Notes: generated by a model from the letters alone, not told the origin. A stretch of DNA of 64,000 nt from Lamellibrachia columna (GCA_963662155.1 OY759262.1:66486703-66550702); one strand, 5' to 3'. Counted from the first letter of the stretch, positions 1-12,866 are shown. Numbers and translations are program-made.

Positions 1-7
1 ATCATTT

Positions 8-145
8 ATATATATATATTAAAAACAGTATAGGGCCTAATACTGATCCCTGTGGTACCCCACTCAAAACCGATTTCCAGTTTGAAATCTCACCATCTAC
101 TATTACTCTCTGTCTTCTGTGTAACATGCTTGTGTGCGTGCAACC
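8..145 (-). pseudogene. Non-LTR retrotransposon RT fragment
   Basis: The minus strand encodes a short clean piece of reverse transcriptase containing the motif SGVPQGSVLGPILF, diagnostic of the RT palm of APE-type non-LTR retrotransposons, preceded by a stretch with RRQRVIVDGEISNW. It ends at a stop in a TA-rich microsatellite at the window edge, and upstream coding is lost about 70 bp before the 82-bp array starts. The catalytic YADD block is absent. The sequence differs from the CR1-like copies elsewhere in the window, so it is probably another family. It is a dead fragment. Confidence 0.8.
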
Positions 146-162
146 ATTCAACACGCACGAAG

Positions 163-173
163 CATGGGCACAC
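163..173 (+). repeat. 11-bp inverted repeat, left flank of 82-bp array
   Basis: The sequence catgggcacac lies about 42 bp before the first 82-bp unit. Its exact reverse complement lies at 7514-7524, 17 bp past the last unit. The pair brackets the whole array. It could be a remnant of terminal inverted repeats of an element carrying the array, or a chance match. Confidence 0.45.
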
Positions 174-214
174 GGCTGAAACATAGCCACGTTTACTTTT
201 ATGTCACAAATTGC

Positions 215-3200
215 AGTTGAAGCCTGGTTTAACAGACCAACCAGGAAGACCTGCAGCAAGTAATGCCTCACACTGATAACTAGGACAGGGAAGTACAGTT
301 GAAGCCTGGTTTGACAGACCAACCAGGAAGACCTGCAGCAAGTAATGCCTCACACTGATAACTAGGACAGGGAAGTACAGTTGAAGCCTGGTTTGACAGA
401 CCAACCAGGAAGACCTGCAGCAAGTAATGCCTCACACTGATAACTAGGACAGGGAAGTACAGTTGAAGCTTGGTTTGACAGACCAACCAGGAAGACCTGC
501 AGCAAGTAATGCCTCACACTGATAACTAGGACAGGGAAGTACAGTTGAAGCCTGGTTTGACAGACCAACCAGGAAGACCTGCAGCAAGTAATGCCTCACA
601 CTGATAACTAGGACAGGGAAGTACAGTTGAAGCCTGGTTTGACAGACCAACCAGGAAGACCTGCAGCAAGTAATGCCTCACACTGATAACTAGGACAGGG
701 AAGTACAGTTGAAGCCTGGTTTGACAGACCAACCAGGAAGACCTGCAGCAAGTAATGCCTCACACTGATAACTAGGGCAGGGAAGTACAGTTGAAGCCTG
801 GTTTGACAGACCAACCAGGAAGACCTGCAGCAAGTAATACCTCACACTGATAACTAGGACAGGGAAGTACAGTTGAAGCCTGGTTTGACAGACCAACCAG
901 GAAGACCTGCAGCAAGTAATGCCTCACACTGATAACTAGGACAGGGAAGTACAGTTGAAGCCTGGTTTGTCAGACCAACCAGGAAGACCTGCAGCAAGTA
1001 ATGCCTCACACTGATAACTAGGACAGGGAAGTACAGTTGAAGCCTGGTTTGACAGACCAACCAGGAAGACCTGCAGCAAGTAATGCCTCACACTGATAAC
1101 TAGGACAGGGAAGTACAGTTGAAGCCTGGTTTGTCAGACCAACCAGGAAGACCTGCAGCAAGTAATGCCTCACACTGATAACTAGGACAGGGAAGTACAG
1201 TTGAAGCCTGGTTTGACAGACCAACCAGGAAGACCTGCAGCAAGTAATGCCTCACACTGATAACTAGGACAGGGAAGTACAGTTGAAGCCTGGTTTGACA
1301 GACCAACCAGGAAGACCTGCAGCAAGTAATGCCTCACACTGATAACTAGGACAGGGAAGTACAGTTGAAGCCTGGTTTGACAGACCAACCAGGAAGACCT
1401 GCAGCAAGTAATGCCTCACACTGATAACTCGGACAGGGAAGTACAGTTGAAGCCTGGTTTGACAGACCAACCAGGAAGACCTGCAGCAAGTAATGCCTCA
1501 CACTGATAACTAGGACAGAGAAGTACAGTTGAAGCCTGGTTTGACAGACCAACCAGGAAGACCTGCAGCAACTAATGCCTCACACTGATAACTCGGACAG
1601 GGAAGTACAGTTGAAGCCTGGTTTGACAGACCAACCAGGAATACCTGCAGCAAGTAATGCCTCACACTGATAACTAGGACAGGGAAGTACAGTTGAAGCC
1701 TGGTTTGACAGACCAACCAGGAAGACCTGCAGCAAGTAATGCCTCACACTGATAACTAGGACAGGGAAGTACAGTTGAAGCCTGGTTTGACAGACCAACC
1801 AGGAAGACCTGCAGCAACTAATGCCTCACACTGATAACTCGGACAGGGAAGTACAGTTGAAGCCTGGTTTGACAGACCAACCAGGAATACCTGCAGCAAG
1901 TAATGCCTCACACTGATAACTAGGACAGGGAAGTACAGTTGAAGCCTGGTTTGACAGACCAACCAGGAAGACCTGCAGCAAGTAATGCCTCACACTGATA
2001 ACTAGGACAGGGAAGTACAGTTGAAGCCTGGTTTGACAGACCAACCAGGAAGACCTGTAGCAAGTAATGCCTCACACTGATAACTCGGACAGGGAAGTAC
2101 AGTTGAAGCCTGGTTTGACAGACCAACCAGGAAGACCTGCAGCAATTAATGCCTCACACTGATAACTAGGACAGAGAAGTACAGTTGAAGCCTGGTTTGA
2201 CAGACCAACCAGGAAGACCTGCAGCAAGTAATGCCTCACACTGATAACTCGGACAGGGAAGTACAGTTGAAGCCTGGTTTGACAGACCAACCAGGAAGAC
2301 CTGCAGCAAGTAATGCCTCACACTGATAACTAGGACAGGGAAGTACAGTTGAAGCCTGGTTTGACAGACCAACCAGGAAGACCTGAAGCAAGTAATGCCT
2401 CACACTGATAACTAGGACAGGGAAGTACAGTTGAAGCCTGGTTTGACAGACCAACCAGGAAGACCTGCAGCAAGTAATGCCTCACACTGATAACTAGGAC
2501 AGGGAAGTACAGTTGAAGCCTGGTTTGACAGACCAACCAGGAAGACCTGCAGCAAGTAATGCCTCACACTGATAACTCGGACAGGGAAGTACAGTTGAAG
2601 CCTGGTTTGACAGACCAACCAGGAAGACCTGCAGCAAGTAATGCCTCACACTGATAATTAGGACAGAGAAGTACAGTTGAAGCCTGGTTTGACAGACCAA
2701 CCAGGAAGACCTGCAGCAAGTACTGCCTCACACTGATAACTAGGACAGAGAAGTACAGTTGAAGCCTGGTTTGACAGACCAACCAGGAAGACCTGCAGCA
2801 AGTACTGCCTCACACTGATAACTAGGACAGGGAAGTACAGTTGAAGCCTGGTTTGACAGACCAACCAGGAAGACCTGCAGCAAGTAATGCCTCACACTGA
2901 TAACTAGGGCAGGGAAGTACAGTTGAAGCCTGGTTTGACAGACCAACCAGGAAGACCTGCAGCAAGTAATGCCTCACACTGATAACTAGGACAGAGAAGT
3001 ACAGTTGAAGCCTGGTTTGACAGACCAACCAGGAAGACCTGCAGCAAGTACTCCCTCACACTGATAACTAGGACAGGGAAGTACAGTTGAAGCCTGGTTT
3101 GACAGACCAACCAGGAAGACCTGCAGCAAGTAATGCCTCACACTGATAACTAGGACAGGGAAGTACAGTTGAAGCCTGGTTTGACAGACCAACCAGGAAG

Positions 3201-6200
3201 ACCTGCAGCAAGTAATGCCTCACACTGATAACTAGGACAGGGAAGTACAGTTGAAGCCTGGTTTGTCAGACCAACCAGGAAGACCTGCAGCAAGTAATGC
3301 CTCACACTGATAACTAGGACAGGGAAGTACAGTTGAAGCCTGGTTTGACAGACCAACCAGGAAGACCTGCAGCAAGTAATGCATCACACTGATAACTCGG
3401 ACAGGGAAGTACAGTTGAAGCCTGGTTTGACAGACCAACCAGGAAGACCTGCAGCAAGTAATGCCTCACACTGATAACTAGGACAGGGAAGTACAGTTGA
3501 AGCCTGGTTTGACAGACCAACCAGGAAGACCTGCAGCAAGTAATGCCTCACACTGATAACTAGGACAGAGAAGTACAGTTGAAGCCTGGTTTGACAGACC
3601 AACCAGGAAGACCTGCAGCAAGTAATGCCTCACACTGATAACTAGGACAGAGAAGTACAGTTGAAGCCTGGTTTGACAGACCAACCAGGAAGACCTGCAG
3701 CAAGTAATGCCTCACACTGATAACTAGGACAGGGAAGTACAGTTGAAGCCTGGTTTGACAGACCAACCAGGAAGACCTGCAGCAAGTAATGCCTCACACT
3801 GATAACTAGGACAGGGAAGTACAGTTGAAGCCTGGTTTGACAGACCAACCAGGAAGACCTGCAGCAAGTAATGCCTCACACTGATAACTAGGGCAGGGAA
3901 GTACAGTTGAAGCCTGGTTTGACAGACCAACCAGGAAGACCTGCAGCAAGTAATGCCTCACACTGATAACTAGGACAGAGAAGTACAGTTGAAGCCTGGT
4001 TTGACAGACCAACCAGGAAGACCTGCAGCAAGTACTGCCTCACACTGATAACTAGGACAGGAAAGTACAGTTGAAGCCTGGTTTGACAGACCAACCAGGA
4101 AGACCTGCAGCAAGTAATGCCTCACACTGATAACTAGGACAGGGAAGTACAGTTGAAGCCTGGTTTGACAGACCAACCAGGAAGACCTGCAGCAAGTAAT
4201 GCCTCACACTGATAACTAGGACAGGGAAGTACAGTTGAAGCCTGGTTTGACAGACCAACCAGGAAGACCTGTAGCAAGTAATGCCTCACACTGATAACTC
4301 GGACAGGGAAGTACAGTTGAAGCCTGGTTTGACAGACCAACCAGGAAGACCTGCAGCAATTAATGCCTCACACTGATAACTAGGACAGAGAAGTACAGTT
4401 GAAGCCTGGTTTGACAGACCAACCAGGAAGACCTGCAGCAAGTAATGCCTCACACTGATAACTCGGACAGGGAAGTACAGTTGAAGCCTGGTTTGACAGA
4501 CCAACCAGGAAGACCTGCAGCAAGTAATGCCTCACACTGATAACTAGGACAGGGAAGTACAGTTGAAGCCTGGTTTGACAGACCAACCAGGAAGACCTGA
4601 AGCAAGTAATGCCTCACACTGATAACTAGGACAGGGAAGTACAGTTGAAGCCTGGTTTGACAGACCAACCAGGAAGACCTGCAGCAAGCAATGCCTCACA
4701 CTGATAACTAGGACAGGGAAGTACAGTTGAAGCCTGGTTTGACAGACCAACCAGGAAGACCTGCAGCAAGTAATGCCTCACACTGATAACTCGGACAGGG
4801 AAGTACAGTTGAAGCCTGGTTTGACAGACCAACCAGGAAGACCTGCAGCAAGTAATGCCTCACACTGATAATTAGGACAGAGAAGTACAGTTGAAGCCTG
4901 GTTTGACAGACCAACCAGGAAGACCTGCAGCAAGTACTGCCTCACACTGATAACTAGGACAGAGAAGTACAGTTGAAGCCTGGTTTGACAGACCAACCAG
5001 GAAGACCTGCAGCAAGTACTGCCTCACACTGATAACTAGGACAGGGAAGTACAGTTGAAGCCTGGTTTGACAGACCAACCAGGAAGACCTGCAGCAAGTA
5101 ATGCCTCACACTGATAACTAGGGCAGGGAAGTACAGTTGAAGCCTGGTTTGACAGACCAACCAGGAAGACCTGCAGCAAGTAATGCCTCACACTGATAAC
5201 TAGGACAGAGAAGTACAGTTGAAGCCTGGTTTGACAGACCAACCAGGAAGACCTGCAGCAAGTACTGCCTCACACTGATAACTAGGACAGGGAAGTACAG
5301 TTGAAGCCTGGTTTGACAGACCAACCAGGAAGACCTGCAGCAAGTAATGCCTCACACTGATAACTAGGACAGGGAAGTACAGTTGAAGCCTGGTTTGACA
5401 GACCAACCAGGAAGACCTGCAGCAAGTAATGCCTCACACTGATAACTAGGACAGAGAAGTACAGTTGAAGCCTGGTTTGACAGACCAACCAGGAAGAACT
5501 GCAGCAAGTAATGCCTCACACTGATAACTAGGACAGGGAAGTACAGTTGAAGCCTGGTTTGACAGACCAACCAGGAAGACCTGCAGCAAGTAATGCCTCA
5601 CACTGATAACTAGGACAGGGAAGTACAGTTGAAGCCTGGTTTGACAGACCAACCAGGAAGACCTGCAGCAAGTAATGCCTCACACTGATAACTCGGACAG
5701 GGAAGTACAGTTGAAGCCTGGTTTGACAGACCAACCAGGAAGACCTGCAGCAAGTAATGCCTCACACTGATAATGAGGACAGAGAAGTACAGTTGAAGCC
5801 TGGTTTGACAGACCAACCAGGAAGACCTGCAGCAAGTACTGCCTCACACTGATAACTAGGACAGAGAAGTACAGTTGAAGCCTGGTTTGACAGACCAACC
5901 AGGAAGACCTGCAGCAAGTAATGCCTCACACTGATAACTAGGACAGAGAAGTACAGTTGAAGCCTGGTTTGACAGACCAACCAGGAAGACCTGCAGCAAG
6001 TACTGCCTCACACTGATAACTAGGACAGGGAAGTACAGTTGAAGCCTGGTTTGACAGACCAACCAGGAAGAACTGCAGCAAGTAATGCCTCACACTGATA
6101 ACTAGGACAGGGAAGTACAGTTGAAGCCTGGTTTGACAGACCAACCAGGAAGACCTGCAGCAAGTAATGCCTCACACTGATAACTAGGACAGAGAAGTAC

Positions 6201-7497
6201 AGTTGAAGCCTGGTTTGACAGACCAACCAGGAAGACCTGCAGCAAGTAATGCATCACACTGATAACTAGGACAGAGAAGTACAGTTGAAGCCTGGTTTGT
6301 CAGACCAACCAGGAAGACCTGCAGCAAGTAATGCATCACACTGATAACTAGGACAGAGAAGTACAGTTGAAGCCTGGTTTGACAGACCAACCAGGAAGAC
6401 CTGCAGTAAGTAATGCCTCACACTGATAACTAGGACAGGGAAGTACAGTTGAAGCCTGGTTTGACAGACCAACCAGGAAGACCTGCAGCAAGTAATGCCT
6501 CACACTGATAACTAGGACAGGGAAGTACAGTTGAAGCCTGGTTTGACAGACCAACCAGGAAGACCTGCAGCAAGTAATGCCTCACACTGATAACTAGGAC
6601 AGGGAAGTACAGTTGAAGCCTGGTTTGACAGACCAACCAGGAAGACCTGCAGCAAGTAATGCCTCACGCTGATAACTAGGACAGGGAAGTACAGTTGAAG
6701 CCTGGTTTGTCAGACCAACCAGGAAGACCTGCAGCAAGTACTGCCTCACACTGATAACTAGGACAGGGAAGTACAGTTGAAGCCTGGTTTGACAGACCAA
6801 CCAGGAAGACCTGTAGCAAGTAATGCCTCACACTGATAACTAGGACAGGGAAGTACAGTTGAAGCCTGGTTTGACAGACCAACCAGGAAGACCTGCAGCA
6901 AGTAATGCCTCACACTGATAACTAGGACAGGGAAGTACAGTTGAAGCCTGGTTTGTCAGACCAACCAGGAAGACCTGCAACAAGTAATGCCTCACACTGA
7001 TAACTAGGACAGGGAAGTACAGTTGAAGCCTGGTTTGACAGACCAACCAGGAAGACCTGCAGCAAGTAATGCCTCACACTGATAACTAGGACAGGGAAGT
7101 ACAGTTGAAGCCTGATTTGACAGACCAACCAGGAAGACCTGCAGCAAGTAATGCCTCACACTGATAACTAGGACAGGGAAGTACAGTTGAAGCCTGGTTT
7201 GACAGACCAACCAGGAAGACCTGCAGCAAGTAATGCCTCACACTGATAACTAGGGCAGGGAAGTACAGTTGAAGCCTGGTTTGACAGACCAACCAGGAAG
7301 ACCTGCAGCAAGTAATGCCTCACACTGATAACTAGGACAGGGAAGTACAGTTGAAGCCTGGTTTGACAGACCAACCAGGAAGACCTGCAGCAAGTAATGC
7401 CTCACACTGATAACTAGGACAGGGAAGTACAGTTGAAGCCTGGTTTGACAGACCAACCAGGAAGACCTGCAGCAAGTAATGCCTCACACTGATAACC
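215..7497. repeat. 82-bp satellite-like array, about 89 copies
   Basis: Head-to-tail copies of an 82-bp unit that begins agttgaagcctggtttgaca and ends near gataactaggacagggaagt. Copies differ by a few substitutions at recurrent sites (aactagg/aactcgg, acaggg/acagag, gtaatgcc/gtactgcc, tttgaca/tttgtca). Landmarks stay in exact 82-bp register from about 400 to 7456, so no net indel is seen in some 86 units. Since 82 is not a multiple of 3, frames rotate and a stop recurs in each minus-strand frame about every 246 bp. The resulting 68-72 residue open frames are artefacts. A block of about 14 units near 1.9-3.2 kb recurs 2214 bp (27 units) later, and a 246-bp (3-unit) duplication is visible near 1.5-2.0 kb. 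Confidence 0.97.
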
Positions 7498-7513
7498 CGG
7501 CACTAAATTTAGT

Positions 7514-7524
7514 GTGTGCCCATG
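7514..7524 (-). repeat. 11-bp inverted repeat, right flank of 82-bp array
   Basis: The sequence gtgtgcccatg is the exact reverse complement of positions 163-173. It follows the end of the 82-bp array after a short AT-rich stretch. Confidence 0.45.
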
Positions 7525-7618
7525 TTGTGATTAGAAGAACATAACTTGTGTCACCATCAATTACTATGCATGTTGTACTTCTACATATGTGCTAACTACT
7601 GTTAACTACAACTAACAA

Positions 7619-8615
7619 CTACAAGCTAGTACAACTACAAGCTAGTACAAGTACAAGCTAGTACAAGTACAAGCTAGTACAAGTACAAGCTAGTGCAAGT
7701 ACAAGCTAGTGCAAGTACAAGCTAGTACAAGTACAAGCTAGTACAAGTACAAGCTAGTGCAAGTACAAGCTAGTGCAACTACAAGCTAGTGCAAGTACAA
7801 GCTAGTGCAAGTACAAGCTAGTGCAAGTACACGCTAGTACAAGTACAAGCTAGTACAAGTACAAGCTAGTACAAGTACAAGCTAGTACAAGTACAAGCTA
7901 GTACAAGTTCAAGCTAGTGCAAGTACAAGCTAGTACAAGTACAAGCTAGTACAAGTACAAGCTAGTGCAAGTACAAGCTAGTGCAAGTACAAGCTAGTGC
8001 AAGTACAAGCTAGTACAAGTACAAGCTAGTGCAAGTACAAGCTAGTGCAAGTACAAGCTAGAGCAAGTACAAGCTAGTGCAAGTACAAGCTAGTGCAAGT
8101 ACAAGCTAGTGCAAGTACAAGCTAGTACAAGTACAAGCTAGTGCAAGTACATGCTAGTACAAGTACAAGCTAGTACAAGTACAAGCTTGTACAAGTACAA
8201 GCTAGTACAAATACAAGCTAGTACAAGTACAAGCTAGTACAAGTACAAGCTAGTACAAGTACAAGCTAGTACAAGTACAAGCTAGTACAAGTACAAGCTA
8301 GTACAAGTACAAGCTAGTACAAGCTAGTACAAGTACAAGCTAGTACAAGTTCAAGCTAGTACAAGTTCAAGCTAGTACAAGTACAAGCTAGTACAAGTAC
8401 AAGCTAGTACAAGTACACGCTAGTACAAGTACAAGCTAGTAAAAGTACAAGCTAGTAGAAGTACAAGCTAGTACAAGTAGAAGCTAGAACAAGTACAAGC
8501 TAGTACAACTACAAGCTAGTACAACTACAAGCTAGTACAACTACAAGCTAGTACAACTACAAGCTAGTACAACTACAAGCTAGTACAACTACAAGCTAGT
8601 ACAACTACAAGCTAG
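7619..8615. repeat. 16-bp minisatellite, about 62 copies
   Basis: Tandem copies of acaagctagtacaagt. Two common variants alternate (gtacaagt and gtgcaagt). The last eight or so units are uniformly acaactac, showing local homogenisation at one end. No coding sequence. Confidence 0.95.
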
Positions 8616-8847
8616 CTGGCACATGAAAATAAGGACTAATAATCATCAAAAAAGAAATATGAGAATAATAATGTGTAGCCATTAACTAGAAAATTATTGC
8701 ATGTCTACGTGACCTTACCTTTCCAGTCTGCCAGAAACATGGACACAAACATGTGTGTGTAGAAAACTGGCAAATATGACACAATGTGCAATACACAGCA
8801 GAAATATGAGTTTAAGATCCACAACATATTCAGGTGGGAGAGCTTAC

Positions 8848-9220
8848 AGAGTTAACATGTTCACACACAGCATTTAACACACTTATGTATGTCAAGGAGC
8901 TTCCACTCAGGACAGTATACACGGAGTTAACATGTTCACACAGGACATTTAACACACTTATGCATGCAAGGGAGCTTCCACTCAGGACAGTATAAACAGA
9001 GTTAACATGTTCACACGACATTTAACACACTTATGTATGCAAGGGAGTTTCCACTCAGGACAGTATAAACAGAGTTAACATGTTCACATGACATTTAACA
9101 CACTTATGTATGCAAGGGAGTTTCCACTCAGGACAGTATAAACAGAGTTAACAAGTTCACACAGGACATTTAACACACTTATTCATGCAAGTGAGCTTCC
9201 ACTCAGGACAATATACACAT
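8848..9220. repeat. 73-75-bp minisatellite, about 5 copies
   Basis: The landmark gttaacatgt recurs at 8851, 8926, 9001 and 9074, with a further copy (gttaacaagt) at 9147, so the spacing is 75, 75, 73 and 73 bp. A second landmark, ttccactcaggacagtata, recurs in each unit. Units differ by small indels and substitutions, suggesting an older array. Confidence 0.9.
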
Positions 9221-9283
9221 TTAATTTGGAAAGGCAATTAACACACACAACACCTGCAGTCATTATTTGTTGTCAGCATAAAT

Positions 9284-9785
9284 TACCCAACTGCTAACAT
9301 ACATTACACAACTGTTAACATACATTACATAACTGCTGACATACATTACACAACTGCTGACATACACTACACAACTGCTGACATACACTGCACAACTGCT
9401 GACATACATTGCACAACTGCTGACATACATTACACAACTGCTGACATACACTACACAACTGCTGACATACACTGCACAACTGCTGACATACATTGCACAA
9501 CTGCTGACATACATTACACAACTGCTGACATACACTACACAACTGCTGACACACACTACACAACTGCTGACATACACTACACAACTGCTGAAATGCATTA
9601 CACAACTGCTGACATACGTTACACAACTGCTGACACACACTACACAACTGCTGACACACACTACACAACTGCTGACATGCATTACACAACTGCTGACATA
9701 CATTACACAACTGCTGACATACACTACACGACTGCTGACATACACTACACAACTGCTGACATACATTACACAATTGCTGACATAT
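9284..9785. repeat. 21-bp minisatellite, about 24 copies
   Basis: Units follow acaactgctgacatacatta plus one base, with cac/cat and tta/cta variation. The period is seven codons, so three frames stay open for 78-167 codons. These are repeats of the type HYTTADI or CQQLCNV with no other coding evidence. Confidence 0.93.
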
Positions 9786-9825
9786 ATAAAACATTCACAC
9801 GACTAAGATGTAACACTGCCAAGTG

Positions 9826-10234
9826 CTAAAACACAACTCACGTACTTGGTGTATCACAACACTGAGCCCATCCAGTGCTAACACACAACTCACGTACTTG
9901 GTGTATCACAACACCGAGCCCATCCAGTGCTAACACACAACTCACGTACTTGGTGTATCACAACACCGAGTCCATCCAGTGCTAACACACAACTCACGTA
10001 CTTGGTGTATCACAACACCGAGCCCATCCAGTGCTAACACACAACTCACGTACTTGGTGTGTCTCAACACCGAGCCCATCCAATGCTAACACACAACTCA
10101 CGTACTTGGTGTATCACAACACCGAGCCCATCCAGTGCTAACACACAACTCACGTACTTGGTGTATCACAACACCGAGCCCATCCAATGCTAACACACAA
10201 CTCACGTACTTGGTGTATCACAACACCGAGCCCA
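9826..10234. repeat. 52-bp minisatellite, about 8 copies
   Basis: The landmark cgtacttggtgtatcacaac recurs every 52 bp from 9841. Copies are nearly identical (aatgctaa/agtgctaa, one gtgtctc variant). Confidence 0.95.
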
Positions 10235-10410
10235 TGAAGCTTACTTCTGTACACTTTTTTTTAATAATTACATCGATCTCACCTAAGACAAAACTGATAT
10301 TTTAGAAACTACACGACTGTAGTAGTGAGGCATCAACTGTCTGTGTAAGACTTATTTTAGTTGATATTCTTTGTTGGGCTAATTGACCGAGCCAAATTAA
10401 AAGATGGATT

Positions 10411-11917
10411 GATTGTGTGTGTGCAAGCATGTAGAGTAGACAGATTGTGTGTGTGCAAGCATGTAGAGTAGACAGAATGTGTGTGTGCAAGCATGTAGAG
10501 TAGACAGATTGTGTGTGTGCAAGCATGTAGAGTAGACAGATTGTGTGTGTGCAAGCATGTAGAGTAGACAGAATGTGTGTGTGCAAGCATGTAGAGTAGA
10601 CATAATGTGTGTGTGCAAGCATGTAGAGTAGACAGATTGTGTGTGTGCAAGCATGTAGAGTAGACAGATTGTGTGTGTGCAAGCATGTAGAGTAGACAGA
10701 TTGTGTGTGTGCAAGCATGTAGAGTAGACAGAATGTGTGTGTGCAAGCATGTAGAGTAGACATAATGTGTGTGTGTGCAAGCATGTAGAGTAGACAGATT
10801 GTGTGTGTGCAAGCATGTAGAGTAGACAGATTGTGTGTGTGCAAGCATGTAGAGTAGACAGAATGTGTGTGTGCAAGCATGTAGAGTAGACATAATGTGT
10901 GTGTGCAAGCATGTAGAGTAGACAGATTGTGTGTGTGCAAGCATGTAGAGTAGACAGATTGTGTGTGTGCAAGCATGTAGAGTAGACAGATTGTGTGTGT
11001 GCAAGCATGTAGAGTAGACAGAATGTGTGTGTGCAAGCATGTAGAGTAGACATAATGTGTGTGTGCAAGCATGTAGAGTAGACAGATTGTGTGTGTGCAA
11101 GCATGTAGAGTAGACAGATTGTGTGTGTGCAAGCATGTAGAGTAGACAGATTGTGTGTGTGCAAGCATGTAGAGTAGACAGAATGTGTGTGTGCAAGCAT
11201 GTAGAGTAGACATAATGTGTGTGTGCAAGCATGTAGAGTAGACAGATTGTGTGTGTGCAAGCATGTAGAGTAGACAGATTGTGTGTGTGCAAGCATGTAG
11301 AGTAGACAGAATGTGTGTGTGCAAGCATGTAGAGTAGACATAATGTGTGTGTGCAAGCATGTAGAGTAGACAGATTGTGTGTGTGCAAGCATGTAGAGTA
11401 GACAGATTGTGTGTGTGCAAGCATGTAGAGTAGACAGAATGTGTGTGTGCAAGCATGTAGAGTAGACATAATGTGTGTGTGCAAGCATGTAGAGTAGACA
11501 GATTGTGTGTGTGCAAGCATGTAGAGTAGACAGATTGTGTGTGTGCAAGCATGTAGAGTAGACAGATTGTGTGTGTGCAAGCATGTAGAGTAGACAGAAT
11601 GTGTGTGTGCAAGCATGTAGAGTAGACATAATGTGTGTGTGCAAGCATGTAGAGTAGACAGATTGTGTGTGTGCAAGCATGTAGAGTAGACATAATGTGT
11701 GTGTGCAAGCATGTAGAGTAGACAGATTGTGTGTGTGCAAGCATGTAGAGTAGACAGAATGTGTGTGTGCAAGCATGTAGAATAGACAGATTGTGTGTGT
11801 GCAAGCATGTAGAGTAGACAGAATGTGTGTGTGCAAGCATGTAGAGTAGACAGATTGTGTGTGTGCAAGCATGTAGAGTAGACAGAATGTGTGTGTGCAA
11901 GCATGTAGAGTAGACAG
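10411..11917. repeat. 32-bp minisatellite with higher-order order, about 47 copies
   Basis: The core caagcatgtagagtagac recurs every 32 bp, followed by one of three tails (agatt, agaat or ataat) and a gtgtgtgtg tract. One unit near 10,765 is 34 bp from an extra gt. Tails follow a repeating order (two or three att, then aat, then cataat), giving a superimposed period of about 128-160 bp. All three minus frames stay open for about 500 codons because no stop occurs in the unit. These are not genes. Confidence 0.95.
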
Positions 11918-12091
11918 AATAACATCTATGTTGAATGATGAACTGTTTTTTGCCTAACTATAAAGAAATGTGACTAAATAATTATAATAGTTTTCATATA
12001 TATATATTGGGCACTAGAGGGTACCACACAGTACTTAATTACTGACTAGGGGGCCAGGAGTCTTGCATACATTAAAGCCATAATGACATGA

Positions 12092-12323
12092 TGTAAGGGG
12101 GGCACTCTATATAAAAACAGGCGACACAGGAGGACTGAGATCTTCTTCCAGGTGGGTGGTGTTGGGTCAGTGTTTGTACCGGTAGCACTCTCTTTTATAT
12201 CTTTAAGTTAGGCTAAATTTTACATAGTTATATCTATTTTAAGCCATGTATTTTACCGTTGAGTTTATATTCGTTGTAATAAAACGCTGTGCAAATTGGA
12301 TTTGCTGCATGATCTTGCTCACA
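12092..12323 (+). promoter_or_regulatory. Possible solo-LTR-like promoter/polyA module
   Basis: A stretch starting tgtaagggggg holds a strong TATA-like tatataaaa at 12,108-12,116 and an aataaaa at 12,278-12,284, about 165 bp apart, and runs to ttgctcaca at 12,323. TATA then AATAAA within about 230 bp, starting in TGT and ending in ACA, is the layout of a compact Ty3-like LTR. The pentamer catga precedes the left end (12,087-12,091) and recurs at 12,308-12,312, but that does not fit the ACA end. No internal retrotransposon coding is next to it. An unrelated promoter-like stretch is possible. Confidence 0.25.
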
Positions 12324-12413
12324 AGAGAACGGAGAGAGTAGCCGTAAGTGGTTATATTAAATCTATTCCCCCTTTTGGCTCTTCCCCACTGCAGTAATTA
12401 GTAAAATAGGAGC

Positions 12414-12866
12414 AGACCAATGCTATCTTGGGTGAGCTCTGCCCCACAGTAATCAGACCAATGCTATCTTGGGTGAGCTCTGCCCCAGAGTGATCAGACC
12501 AATGCTATATTGGGTGAGCTCTGCCCCACAGTGATCAGACCAATGCTATCTTGGGTGAGCTCTGCCCCAGAGTGATCAGACCAATGCTATCTTGGGTGAG
12601 CTCTGCCCCAGAGTGATCAGACCAATGCTATCTTGGGTGAGCTCTGCCCCAGAGTGATCAGACCAATGCTGTCTTGGGTGAGCTCTGCCCCACAGTGATC
12701 AGACCAATGCTATCTTGGGTGAGCTCTGCCCCACAGTGATCAGACCAATGCTATCTTGGGTGAGCTCTGCCCCAGAGTGATCAGACCAATGCTGTCTTGG
12801 GTGAGCTCTGCCCCAGAGTGATCAGACCAATGCTGTCTTGGGTGAGCTCTGCCCCACATTCATCAG
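12414..12866. repeat. 41-bp minisatellite, 11 copies
   Basis: The landmark agaccaatgctatcttgggt recurs every 41 bp, with cacagtgatc/cagagtgatc and tatcttg/tgtcttg variants. The last unit decays into cacattcatcag. Confidence 0.95.

Noticed and set aside
215..7497. A CRISPR-like array
   Set aside because: Units are directly abutting and nearly identical over their full length, with no unique spacers. The context is eukaryotic.
8705..8740. A 9-bp or 48-bp minus-strand exon with good splice sites (acceptor tttctggcag, donor aaggtaagg)
   Set aside because: The encoded residues do not continue the PLC-beta sequence and are too few to judge.
10302..11925. Three overlapping open frames of about 500 codons
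   Set aside because: Products of the 32-bp array, with the same peptide in each frame and no independent coding sign.
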